From: Paracoccus sigandri
GTDB lineage: Bacteria > Pseudomonadota > Alphaproteobacteria > Rhodobacterales > Rhodobacteraceae
Direction: 5' to 3'
Assembly: GCF_003709565.1 (NCBI RefSeq)
Contig: NZ_QNRC01000010.1
Coordinates: 62,001-126,000, forward strand
DNA length: 64,000 bases
Shown: positions 1 through 8,137 of the stretch, in pieces
Position numbering within the stretch: the stretch's first letter is position 1
How the letters are laid out: every line of letters starts with the position of its first letter
Position numbers and translations under genes: made by a program
The notes under the pieces: generated by a model
Database searches by the model: none
Told to the model about the DNA's origin: nothing
The model's input: the letters and a program-made list of their open reading frames with translations, nothing else

Positions 1-936
1 GTCGACGACCTGCCCGAGCTGATGCGCGGCCGACCGACCGAGGAACGGGTGATCCGGCTGCATGACGGGCGGGCGCTGTTCGGCCATGCCATCGCCCCGC
101 AAAGCCCGCGCGTGGCGCGCGCGCCTGGCGTTCCGATGCCGGGCGGGCTGTCCAGCCTTGCCGGCTCTGACCCGGCGATGCAGGCGCTGCTGGCCCGCGC
201 GGCACGGCTGGCGGGAACGCAGATCCCCCTGCTGCTGACCGGCGAGACCGGCACCGGCAAGCAGCGGCTGGCCCGCGCGATCCACATGTGCGGCCCCGGC
301 GCGCGGCCCTTCCTGCTGCTGGACTGCGCGGGCTGCGATGCCGATGCCATCGAGGCGCTGCGCCCGCAGGCCACGGGTCCCGGCACGCTGTTCCTGCAGG
401 GCGTGGACGACCTGTCAGCGGCGGGCCAGGCGGCGCTGCTGCGGCTGCTGGGGGATGCCAAGCTGCGGGTGATCGCCTCGGCGCGGGGGGACCTGGCGGC
501 GATGACCCGGCAGGGCGCGTTCCGGGGCGATCTGTTCTTCCGCATCGCGGGCGCCAGCCTGCCCCTGCCGCCGCTGCGGCTGCGCCAGGATTTCGACTGG
601 CTTCTGGACCGCCTGCTGCGGGCGCGCAATCCCGACGGGCTGCGCCTGACCCCCGCCGCGCGGGCCGAGCTGAAATCGCGCAACTGGCCGGGCAACCTGC
701 GCGAGCTGGCCAGCACGCTGGAGGTCGCGGTCAGCCTGGCGGAAGGCGGCGCCATCGACGTCTCGGACCTGCCCGAGCCGGTCCTGGCCGAAACGGTCCC
801 GGACCCGGCCGAGGATCTCGAATCGGTGCTGGATGCCTGCGGCTGGAACATGGCGCGGGCGGCGCGCAGGCTGGGCGTCAACCGCTCGACCGTGATGCGG
901 CGGGTCCAACGCCTCGGCCTGACCCCGCCGCAATAG
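1..936 (+). CDS. AcoR-like Fis-family transcriptional regulator, 3' part
   Basis: The frame is open to the left window edge, so the N-terminal sensor part, probably a GAF domain, is missing. What remains is an AAA+ domain with Walker A GETGTGKQ (nt 241-264), the LPPLRLR segment, the conserved NWPGNLREL helix and a C-terminal Fis-type helix-turn-helix (NMARAARRLGVNRSTVMRRV). This is the AcoR branch of enhancer-binding proteins. The AAA+ core is unusually short: only about 16 residues separate DCAG from GTLFL, so the sigma-54-contacting GAFTGA loop is absent, and the Walker B acidic pair reads QG (TLFLQGVDD). It may therefore act with another sigma factor, as the GAFTGA-less NtrC of Rhodobacter capsulatus does. 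Its target is probably the oxidoreductase gene downstream. Confidence 0.85.
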   Translation, partial: VDDLPELMRGRPTEERVIRLHDGRALFGHAIAPQSPRVARAPGVPMPGGLSSLAGSDPAMQALLARAARLAGTQIPLLLTGETGTGKQRLARAIHMCGPGARPFLLLDCAGCDADAIEALRPQATGPGTLFLQGVDDLSAAGQAALLRLLGDAKLRVIASARGDLAAMTRQGAFRGDLFFRIAGASLPLPPLRLRQDFDWLLDRLLRARNPDGLRLTPAARAELKSRNWPGNLRELASTLEVAVSLAEGGAIDVSDLPEPVLAETVPDPAEDLESVLDACGWNMARAARRLGVNRSTVMRRVQRLGLTPPQ

Positions 937-952
937 CGGCACCCCCGTTGCA
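936..952 (+). promoter_or_regulatory. candidate sigma-54 (-24/-12) promoter
   Basis: The sequence gcGGCACCCCCGTTGCa has the GG and GC dinucleotides separated by exactly 10 bp, with GGCAC and TTGC elements as in the RpoN consensus. It begins at the last base of the regulator stop codon and lies about 130 bp before the next gene. Such a match can occur by chance in GC-rich DNA, and the adjacent regulator lacks the sigma-54 contact loop, so this is only a candidate. Confidence 0.35.
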
Positions 953-1084
953 CGGCGTTGCGCCTGCAACCGCGCCGGCCGGAAATCCACGCCGCATCGC
1001 GGCATCGGCCGGAAAATCCTGTCCCGCGCCCGCATCCCTCCCGCAACCTGATCCCCGAGGAGAACCACTTACGGGAGGAAGAAG

Positions 1085-2884
1085 ATGCTCGATTCAACCT
1101 TGTCAGGCCGGGTGCAGGCGCTGCTGGACCAGTTCGGCGCGGCGCTGGAGGCCGGCGACATCGACGCCGCCGCGCAGATGTTCGTGACCGATTGCTATTG
1201 GCGCGACCTGGTGGCCTTCACCTGGAACCTGCGCACGATGGAAGGCCGCGACCAGGTGGCCGACATGTTGCGCAGCCAGCTTGCCGGCACGCGCCCGACC
1301 GGCTGGCAGCTGGACGAAAGGGAACTGCCGACCGAGGAGGACGGCGTCACCACCGCCTGGATCCGCTTCGAGACCGCCGTGGCGCGCGGCTATGGCCTGC
1401 TGCGCCTTCGCGACGGCAGGATCTGGACGCTGCTGACCACCATGCAGGAGCTGAAGGGCCACGAGGAAGCGAAGGGCTTCGCCCGCCCCCTTGGCGCGAA
1501 GCACGGCGCGGGCAAGAACCGCACGACCTGGCTGGAGGAACGCGAGGCCGAGGCGCGCGAGCTGGGCTATGACCGCCAGCCCTATACGGTGATCGTCGGC
1601 GGCGGCCAGGGCGGCATCGCGCTTGGCGCGCGGCTGCGCCAGCTTGGCGTGCCGACGATCATCCTCGACCGGCACGAGCGTCCGGGCGACCAGTGGCGCA
1701 AGCGCTACAAGTCCCTGTGCCTGCACGATCCGGTCTGGTACGACCACCTGCCCTATATCAAGTTTCCCGACAACTGGCCGGTCTTCACGCCCAAGGACAA
1801 GGTCGGCGACTGGCTGGAAATGTATACCAAGGTGATGGAGCTGAACTACTGGACGCGCAGCAGCTGCAAGCGCGCCAGCTATGACGAGGCCGCGAAGGAA
1901 TGGACCGTGGTGGTGGATCGCGACGGCCAGGAGGTGGTGCTGAAGCCCAGGCAGCTGGTGCTGGCCACCGGCATGTCGGGCAAGCCGCGCATCCCGGAAT
2001 TCCCCGGCGCCGACAGCTTCAGGGGCGAGCAGCATCATTCGTCGGCCCATCCCGGCCCGGATGCCTATGCGGGCAAGAAGGTGGTCATCATCGGCGCGAA
2101 CAACTCGGCCCATGACATCGCGGCGGCGCTGTGGGAACACGATGCCGACGTGACCATGGTGCAGCGTTCCAGCACGCATATCGTGCGCTCGGACACGCTG
2201 ATGGAGATCGGGCTGGGCGGGCTCTATTCCGAACAGGCTGTCCAGAACGGCGTGACCACCGAAAAGGCCGACCTGATCTTCGCCTCGCTGCCCTACCGGA
2301 TCATGCATCAGTGGCAGATCCCGCTTTACGATCAGATGAAGGAGCGCGACAAGGAGTTCTATGACGGGCTGGAACGTGCCGGGTTCAGGCTGGACTGGGG
2401 CGACGACGGCTCGGGCCTGTTCATGAAATACCTGCGGCGCGGCTCGGGCTATTACATCGACGTGGGGGCCAGCCAGCTGATCATCGACGGCGAGGTCAAG
2501 CTGGCCCATGGCGAGGTCGCCGAGATCACCGAGGATGGCGTCAGGCTGGACAGCGGGCAGCTGCTGCCCGCCGACCTGATCGTCTATGCCACCGGATACG
2601 GCTCGATGAACGGCTGGGCGGCCGACCTGATCGGGCAGGACGTGGCCGACAAGGTCGGCAAGGTCTGGGGTCTGGGTTCGGACACCACCAAGGATCCCGG
2701 CCCCTGGGAGGGCGAGCAGCGCAACATGTGGAAGCCCACCCAGCAGGAGGCGCTGTGGTTCCATGGCGGCAACCTGCACCAGTCGCGGCATTATTCGCTG
2801 TATCTGGCGCTGCAGCTGAAGGCGCGGATGGAGGGGATCGACACCCCCGTCTATCAGTTGCAAGAGGTCCATCACCTGGGCTGA
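1085..2884 (+). CDS. NTF2-like/FAD-dependent monooxygenase-like oxidoreductase
   Basis: A 599-aa two-part protein. Residues 1 to about 130 look like an NTF2/SnoaL-like cone domain (ALEAGDIDAAAQMF...W). The rest is a flavin-containing-monooxygenase-type dinucleotide oxidoreductase with an FAD Rossmann motif GGGQGG near residue 171, a degenerate FMO fingerprint FRGEQHHSSAH near 312-322, a second Rossmann motif GANNSAHD near 336 for NAD(P)H, and an ATGYG motif near the C-terminus. A strong ribosome site (GGGAGGA) precedes the ATG. It probably oxygenates or oxidises a small organic substrate in the cytoplasm, and the substrate cannot be read from sequence. Its place next to an AcoR-like regulator suggests inducible catabolism. 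Confidence 0.85.
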   Translation: MLDSTLSGRVQALLDQFGAALEAGDIDAAAQMFVTDCYWRDLVAFTWNLRTMEGRDQVADMLRSQLAGTRPTGWQLDERELPTEEDGVTTAWIRFETAVARGYGLLRLRDGRIWTLLTTMQELKGHEEAKGFARPLGAKHGAGKNRTTWLEEREAEARELGYDRQPYTVIVGGGQGGIALGARLRQLGVPTIILDRHERPGDQWRKRYKSLCLHDPVWYDHLPYIKFPDNWPVFTPKDKVGDWLEMYTKVMELNYWTRSSCKRASYDEAAKEWTVVVDRDGQEVVLKPRQLVLATGMSGKPRIPEFPGADSFRGEQHHSSAHPGPDAYAGKKVVIIGANNSAHDIAAALWEHDADVTMVQRSSTHIVRSDTLMEIGLGGLYSEQAVQNGVTTEKADLIFASLPYRIMHQWQIPLYDQMKERDKEFYDGLERAGFRLDWGDDGSGLFMKYLRRGSGYYIDVGASQLIIDGEVKLAHGEVAEITEDGVRLDSGQLLPADLIVYATGYGSMNGWAADLIGQDVADKVGKVWGLGSDTTKDPGPWEGEQRNMWKPTQQEALWFHGGNLHQSRHYSLYLALQLKARMEGIDTPVYQLQEVHHLG

Positions 2885-2907
2885 TGCGAAAGCCCCGGCA
2901 GGCGCCG

Positions 2908-2997
2908 TCAGTTCACGGCGCCTGCGAAAACCAGCGCCAGGACCACGGCCCAGCCGATCACTGCGGCGGCGACAAGGGGGGCAAGGATCGGTCGCAT
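2908..2997 (-). CDS. possible 29-residue single-span membrane peptide
   Basis: A short frame starts ATG 4 nt after the stop of the ferric-reductase-like gene and ends with TGA. It reads MRPILAPLVAAAVIGW followed by AVVLALVFAGAVN, which is one hydrophobic helix with a basic N-terminus. Size and position resemble small accessory subunits of membrane oxidoreductases such as CydX, but there is no homology claim. The ribosome site is weak, so expression would rely on coupling to the upstream gene. Confidence 0.35.
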   Translation of the reverse strand: MRPILAPLVAAAVIGWAVVLALVFAGAVN

Positions 2998-3001
2998 CGG
3001 G

Positions 3002-4315
3002 TCACACCATGTCGAAGATTTCGGAATCGATCCGCCACAGCGGCACGCCCAGCTCGCGCAGCGCCTGTTTGGCGGCATCGGTCAGCGGCACGGGGCCGCA
3101 CAGCATATGTGGCCAGTCCCGCGTCGCCTCGCCCAGATGCCGCGCCAGGATCTTTTTCGTCAGGTGGCCGGTCTCGCCTTCCCAATCGTCGGGCGGCTCC
3201 TCGATCACATGGACGATCTTCAGCCGCATCCTTTCCTGCAGCGCCTCCAGCTCCTCGCGGAAGGTGACGCCTTCCCAGTCGGGATTGGCGTAGAACAGCA
3301 CCACCGGGCGCATGTCGCCCCGCGCCGCCATCGCCCGCAGGTTCGAGATGACCGGCGTGATGCCGATCCCGCCCGCGATCATCACGAAGCCCGGCGCGCC
3401 CGGCTCCATGTCGATGGAAAAGGCGCCATAGGGGCCATCCAGCCAGGCGGTGGCGCCGACCGGGGTGGTGACGGCCTTATCGGTGAAATCGCCCAGGGGC
3501 TTGATCGACATGGCGATGCTGGGGCCGCCCTCGGGGGCGTCGGACAGGGTGAAGGGATGCTCGCGCAACCCGTAGGGAGAATGGCCGAGCGTCAGCCAGG
3601 CGAACTGTCCCGGCCGGCGCCGCCGCAGGCCCTGGCCAAGCGGTTCCAGCACCAGCGTATGCACGCCGCCCCGTTCGGCGATATTGTGGGTCACACGCCA
3701 GGGATTGTGGGTCTGGTACCAGGGCTTGCCCAGCCGGACCCAGGCCAGCAGCAGCAACCAGCCCGCCGTCACCCCCAGCATCAGCAGCCGCTTGTCGGTG
3801 GTGCCGGTGAAATGCCCCACCCCCAGCACATGCAGGATCGCGGCGGCGAAGGCGACGACCGCCAGCGACGCATGGGCCGTCCGCCACAGCCCGTATTCGA
3901 TCCGCAGCTGCTTGCGAAATTCCGAGGTGACGACCAGAAGCGCGAAGGCCAGCAGCGCCAGGCGGCCCATGGTCAGCTCCCACCTGGCGGTCAGCGGGTT
4001 CAGTTGGCCCAGGTCGTCGTGATACCAGATGTAGAAGATGCCGAAATGGCCCAGCATCAGCAGCACGGCCCCCAGCGCCAGATAGCGGTGGAACAGATAG
4101 ACGACATCGATGCCGAAGGGATGGGCCAGGCGCCGGAAACGCGCGGTCAGGGCGAATTGCAGCCCCGCCGCCGCCAGCGCGCCGAAGCCCAGCCCCTTCG
4201 AGAAATCCCGCAGCCAGCCGGTGCCGGGCGCGCGCTCGCCGCTCAGCAGCACGACGAAGGGCAAGGCCATCGCCGCAAAAGCCGCCAGCACCCACAGGCT
4301 TGCCCGCATCGTCAT
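3002..4315 (-). CDS. ferric-reductase-like transmembrane flavocytochrome
   Basis: A 437-aa protein with about six N-terminal membrane helices carrying paired histidines (LFHRYLALG, MLGHFGIF, WRTAHASL, ILHVLGVGHF), as expected for the two b hemes of the ferric reductase/NOX-like domain. A ferredoxin-NADP reductase-type module follows, with an FAD site (REHPFTLSDAP), a glycine-rich NAD(P) loop (GGIGITPVISNLR) and a terminal MLCGP. It should move electrons from cytoplasmic NAD(P)H across the membrane to an unknown acceptor. The longer frame to 4411 is rejected: the ATG at 4315 has GGAGG upstream and fits the hydrophobic start. It is divergent from chrA and followed by a possible membrane peptide. 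Confidence 0.85.
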   Translation of the reverse strand: MTMRASLWVLAAFAAMALPFVVLLSGERAPGTGWLRDFSKGLGFGALAAAGLQFALTARFRRLAHPFGIDVVYLFHRYLALGAVLLMLGHFGIFYIWYHDDLGQLNPLTARWELTMGRLALLAFALLVVTSEFRKQLRIEYGLWRTAHASLAVVAFAAAILHVLGVGHFTGTTDKRLLMLGVTAGWLLLLAWVRLGKPWYQTHNPWRVTHNIAERGGVHTLVLEPLGQGLRRRRPGQFAWLTLGHSPYGLREHPFTLSDAPEGGPSIAMSIKPLGDFTDKAVTTPVGATAWLDGPYGAFSIDMEPGAPGFVMIAGGIGITPVISNLRAMAARGDMRPVVLFYANPDWEGVTFREELEALQERMRLKIVHVIEEPPDDWEGETGHLTKKILARHLGEATRDWPHMLCGPVPLTDAAKQALRELGVPLWRIDSEIFDMV

Positions 4316-4413
4316 GGTGTCACCCCCTCCATCCTTCCCAACCTTTCGGGGCGACGGCGGTTCCGGGCCGTCTTCCCGTTGTCGCGAAAATCCCGGACAA
4401 GGGGGGCGCAACC

Positions 4414-4443
4414 ATGACGGGGCAGGGAAACGCGACCGGATGA
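4414..4443 (+). CDS. possible 9-codon leader ORF of chrA
   Basis: ATG at 4414 follows a GGGGGG ribosome-site-like run by 7 nt and encodes MTGQGNATG. Its TGA overlaps the chrA start as ATGA at 4440-4443. The chrA start itself has only a weak ribosome site (GCAGGGAAA), so the arrangement fits translational coupling of chrA to a leader peptide. No attenuator structure was found. Confidence 0.3.
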   Translation: MTGQGNATG

Positions 4444-5639
4444 GGATCGAGGAAACGCAAGAACGACAGGGCAGCGCGGCCGAGGTCTTCGCCGCCTTCC
4501 TGAAGCTGGGCCTGACCTCCTTCGGCGGCCCGATCGCGCATCTGGGCTATTTCCGGGACGAGCTGGTGACGCGGCGGCGCTGGCTGGACGACCGGGCCTA
4601 TGCCGATCTGGTGGCGCTGTGCCAGTTCCTGCCCGGCCCGGCCTCCAGCCAGGTGGGGTTCGCGCTGGGGATGATGCGCGCGGGGTGGCGGGGGGCCTTC
4701 GCGGCCTTCCTGGCCTTCACCCTGCCCTCGGCGCTGATCCTGCTGCTGTTCGCGCTGGCGGCCCCGGCGCTTGGCGGGCCCCTGGCCCAGGGGGCGCTGA
4801 ACGGGCTGAAGATCGTCGCGGTGGCGATCGTGGCCCAGGCAGTCTGGGGCATGGCGCGCAGCCTGTGCCCGGACCGCGCGCGCGCCACCATCGCCCTGGG
4901 CGCGGTGGCGGTGCTGGCCTTCCTGCCGGGCACCTTCGGCATGGTCGGCGCCATCGCGGCGGGCGGGCTGGCGGGCCTGTGGCTGGGCCAGGGCGCAAGC
5001 GGGCCGGCCGGCAGCCATGTCGCGCTGCCGGTCACGCGCCGGGCGGCGCTGGCGGCGCTGGCGCTGTTCCTGTCGCTGCTGGTTCTGCTGCCGCTGCTGG
5101 CCGGGGACTCGCCGCTGCTGTCGCTGGTCGACGCCTTCTATCGCGCCGGATCGCTGGTCTTCGGCGGCGGGCATGTGGTGCTGCCGCTGCTGGAGGCCGA
5201 GACCGTCCGCACCGGCCGCGTCCCGCCCGAGGCCTTCCTGGCAGGCTATGGCGCGGCCCAGGCGGTGCCGGGGCCGCTGTTCACCTTCGCCGCCTATCTG
5301 GGCGCGGTGCAGGGACCGGCGCCGCATGGCGTGGCGGGCGCGATCGTCGCCCTGCTGGCGATCTTCGCGCCCGGCTTCCTGCTGCTGGTCGCGGCCCTGC
5401 CCTTCTGGGGCAGGTTCCGCAGCATGGCGCGGGCGCAATCGCTGATGCAGGGCGCCAATGCCGCGGTGGTGGGCATCCTGGGCGCCGCGCTCTATGACCC
5501 GGTCTTTACCGGCGCGATCCACGACATGCGGGAATTCGCGCTGGCGCTGGCCTGTCTCATTGCGCTGATGCTGTGGCGGCTCCAGCCCTGGATGGTGGTG
5601 GCGATGGCCGCGCTGGGGGGCATCGGGCTGTCCTTGTGA
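4440..5639 (+). CDS. chrA: chromate transporter, two-domain CHR family
   Basis: A 399-aa integral membrane protein with two tandem CHR domains. The first carries GLTSFGGPIAHLGYF and the QFLPGPASSQVGF segment. The second carries RAGSLVFGGGHVVLPLLE and AAQAVPGPLFTFAAYLG. The length matches long-chain ChrA proteins, which export chromate from the cytoplasm using the membrane potential. The start at 4440 gives a cytoplasmic N-terminus directly before the first CHR motif, and the upstream in-frame extension to 4110 overlaps the divergent gene and is not membrane-like. It converges on ndh with a 15-bp gap. No chrB or other chromate-resistance gene is adjacent. Confidence 0.9.
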   Translation: MRIEETQERQGSAAEVFAAFLKLGLTSFGGPIAHLGYFRDELVTRRRWLDDRAYADLVALCQFLPGPASSQVGFALGMMRAGWRGAFAAFLAFTLPSALILLLFALAAPALGGPLAQGALNGLKIVAVAIVAQAVWGMARSLCPDRARATIALGAVAVLAFLPGTFGMVGAIAAGGLAGLWLGQGASGPAGSHVALPVTRRAALAALALFLSLLVLLPLLAGDSPLLSLVDAFYRAGSLVFGGGHVVLPLLEAETVRTGRVPPEAFLAGYGAAQAVPGPLFTFAAYLGAVQGPAPHGVAGAIVALLAIFAPGFLLLVAALPFWGRFRSMARAQSLMQGANAAVVGILGAALYDPVFTGAIHDMREFALALACLIALMLWRLQPWMVVAMAALGGIGLSL

Positions 5640-5654
5640 CGACGAGGCACCGGC

Positions 5655-6914
5655 TCACGGCCGTTCGCGCAGCGTTTCCTTCTGGGTGATCAGCCGGGCC
5701 GAGTTCTGGCCCGACAGGAAGCTCCACAACCAGCTGAGCGAGACCATCAGCCGAGAGCGGGCGCCGATCAGGAAATAGATATGGGCCAGCCCCCAGACCC
5801 ACCAGGCCAGGCGGCCCTTCATCTGGAACCGGCCGAAATCGATCACCGCCGCATTGCGCCCGATCGTCGCCAGATTGCCCATGTGGCGATAGCGGAACGG
5901 CCCGGGCGGGGGCTTGCCCTGCAGTCGCGCGCGGATCTGGCGTGCGGCATGCTTGCCCTGCTGCTTGGCGGCCGGCGCGACGCCGGGCACCGGCTGGCCG
6001 TCGTTTTCCACATGGGCGGTATCGCCCAGCACGAAGATCTGCGGATCGTCGGGCAGGGCCAGCTGGTCGCCGACGATCACCCGCCCGGCGCGGTCCGCCT
6101 TGGCGCCCAGCCAACCCGCGGCGGGCGAGGCCTGCACCCCCGCCGCCCAGATCACCGTGCGCGCGGGCAAGGGCTGTTCGCCCAGGACGATCCCCTCGCG
6201 GCCGACATCCGTGACCGGAACGCCCGTCCGCACCTCGACCCCGCGCCGTTCCAGCGCCCGCGCGGCATAGGCGGACAGGGACGGGATGAAGGCCGGCAGG
6301 ATGCGCGGTCCGGCCTCGATCAGCAGAATCCGCGCCTTGCGGGTGTCGATGCGCCGGAACTCGCCGGGCAGGATCCGATGCGCCAGTTCGGCGATGATGC
6401 CCGCCAGCTCGACCCCGGTGGGGCCGGCGCCGATCACCGCGAAGGTCAGCTGCGCGGCGCGCTCGGCCGGGTCGCGGGCAAGCTCGGCCCGCTCGAAGGC
6501 CAGCAGCAGGCGGCGGCGGATCGTGGTCGCGTCCTCCAGCGTCTTCAGGCCGGGGGCGTCGGCCTCCCAGCCGTCATGGCCGAAATAGGCGTGCCGCGCG
6601 CCGGTCGCCACGACCAGCGTATCGAAGGGCACCCGGCCGCCATCGCCCAGCACCACCTCGCGCGCGGCCCGGTCGATGCCGGTGACGGTGGCCAAGAGCG
6701 TCGTCACGTCCCGCCGCCTGCGCAGGATGCGCCGGATCGGCCAGGCGATTTCCGAGGTGGCCAGCAGCGTCGTCGCCACCTGGTAGAGCAGCGGCTGGAA
6801 CAGGTGGTGGTTGCGCTGGTCGATCAGCGTGATCTCGCAGCCCGCGCCATCGAGGTCCTGCACCAGCTGCAGGCCCGCGAAACCGGCTCCGACGACGACG
6901 ACCCTGTGCTTCAT
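5655..6914 (-). CDS. ndh: type II NADH dehydrogenase (NDH-2)
   Basis: A 419-aa flavoprotein that oxidises NADH and reduces quinone at the inner membrane surface without proton pumping. It shows an N-terminal FAD motif (VVVGAGFAGLQ), the NHHLFQPLLYQVAT signature of the family, a second Rossmann loop GAGPTGVELAG for NADH, FVLGDTAH for FAD ribityl contact, and a C-terminal amphipathic/hydrophobic stretch (WVWGLAHIYFLIG) that anchors the protein. Start chosen at 6914, after AAAGGG. An in-frame ATG 33 nt upstream would put that ribosome site inside the gene. It lies alone between convergent chrA and the divergent symporter gene. Confidence 0.9.
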   Translation of the reverse strand: MKHRVVVVGAGFAGLQLVQDLDGAGCEITLIDQRNHHLFQPLLYQVATTLLATSEIAWPIRRILRRRRDVTTLLATVTGIDRAAREVVLGDGGRVPFDTLVVATGARHAYFGHDGWEADAPGLKTLEDATTIRRRLLLAFERAELARDPAERAAQLTFAVIGAGPTGVELAGIIAELAHRILPGEFRRIDTRKARILLIEAGPRILPAFIPSLSAYAARALERRGVEVRTGVPVTDVGREGIVLGEQPLPARTVIWAAGVQASPAAGWLGAKADRAGRVIVGDQLALPDDPQIFVLGDTAHVENDGQPVPGVAPAAKQQGKHAARQIRARLQGKPPPGPFRYRHMGNLATIGRNAAVIDFGRFQMKGRLAWWVWGLAHIYFLIGARSRLMVSLSWLWSFLSGQNSARLITQKETLRERP

Positions 6915-7097
6915 CCGCTTGTCCCTTTCCGCGCCCCCCGCATTCAACCGCCGCGGCGCCGATCCGTTCCCGCCGCGCGGGCCAGCACGGGTTGATCCGC
7001 AAGGGCAGAGGCAATATCAGGCGCGAGGTCCTTCGCCCGGCGCCGCTTGCGGGGGCAGGAAGGTCGCAAGGCGGCAGCCAGCAGGGAAGCCCGGCAC

Positions 7098-8111
7098 ATG
7101 AACCTCTTCAAACGGATCGGCATCGACGCCTACATGATCCTGCTGATGCTGACCGCCGTCCTGGGCGTGGCCCTGCCGGCCCGTGGCATCGGCGCCGAGA
7201 TCCTGGGATACCTGACCTATTGGGCGGTCGCGGTGCTGTTCTTCCTCTATGGCGGCAAGCTGGATCCGCGCGCCGTCCGGGCCGGGTTGCTGAACTGGAA
7301 GCTGCAGGGCCTGACCTTCGCGACCACCTATGCCGTCTTCCCGGTCATGGGCTTCGCGCTGATCGCGATCTTCGGACGCGCGCTTGGCCCCGAGATGTCG
7401 CTGGGGCTGCTGTTCCTGGCGGTGCTGCCCTCAACCGTGCAAAGCTCGATCGCCTTCACCTCGATCTCGGGCGGCAATGTCGCGGCGGCGATCTGCGCGG
7501 CGTCGCTGTCCAATATCGTCGGCGTCGTGCTGACGCCGCTGCTGGTGGCCCAGCTGATCCACCTGGAGGGCGCCGGCGTGACCTTCGAGGCGGTCGAGAA
7601 GATCGGCTTGCAGATCCTGCTGCCCTTCGTCGCCGGCCAGCTGCTGCGGCGCTGGATCGGGGCCACGCTGAACCGCCGCAAGCTCATGACCACCATCGTC
7701 GACCGCGGCTCGATCCTGCTGATCGTCTTCGCCGCCTTCAGCGCGGGCACGGTGGCGGGCGTCTGGTCCAGCATCCCGCCCGCAAGCCTGCTGGTCACGC
7801 TTGGGGTGGTGCTGCTGTTCCTGTTCCTTGTCATCGTGACAACGCGGCTTGCCGGCCGCGCCGCCGGCCTGCCGCCCGAGGACCGCGCCACCCTGCTGTT
7901 CTGCGGCGCGACCAAGAGCCTCGCCAGCGGGCTGCCGATCGCGATGGCGCTGTTCCCGGCGGCGCAGGTCAGCGCGATCATCCTGCCGGTGATGATCTAT
8001 CACATGGTCCAGCTGCTGGTCTGCTCGGGCATCGCGGGCAACCTGTCGGCGCGGGTGGCGGCCACACCCGCGCCGAGCGGGCGGGCGGGCAAGGAAGAAC
8101 GGCGGGCCTGA
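7098..8111 (+). CDS. bile acid:sodium symporter family carrier (SLC10A7/YfeH-like)
   Basis: A 337-aa protein with about ten membrane helices. Family hallmarks are FLYGGKLDPRAV early on, AVLPSTVQSSIAFTSISGGN with the cross-over helix break, and CGATKSLASGLPIA near the C-terminus, which together match the SLC10A7/YfeH branch rather than the ASBT bile acid carriers. The substrate is unknown: bacterial members move organic anions with sodium. The ATG at 7098 is preceded by AGGGAAG, so the in-frame ATG at 7047 is unlikely. It ends 26 bp from the convergent glpR. Confidence 0.85.
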   Translation: MNLFKRIGIDAYMILLMLTAVLGVALPARGIGAEILGYLTYWAVAVLFFLYGGKLDPRAVRAGLLNWKLQGLTFATTYAVFPVMGFALIAIFGRALGPEMSLGLLFLAVLPSTVQSSIAFTSISGGNVAAAICAASLSNIVGVVLTPLLVAQLIHLEGAGVTFEAVEKIGLQILLPFVAGQLLRRWIGATLNRRKLMTTIVDRGSILLIVFAAFSAGTVAGVWSSIPPASLLVTLGVVLLFLFLVIVTTRLAGRAAGLPPEDRATLLFCGATKSLASGLPIAMALFPAAQVSAIILPVMIYHMVQLLVCSGIAGNLSARVAATPAPSGRAGKEERRA

Positions 8112-8137
8112 CCGCCGATGCGTCGCGGCCGCGGCGC

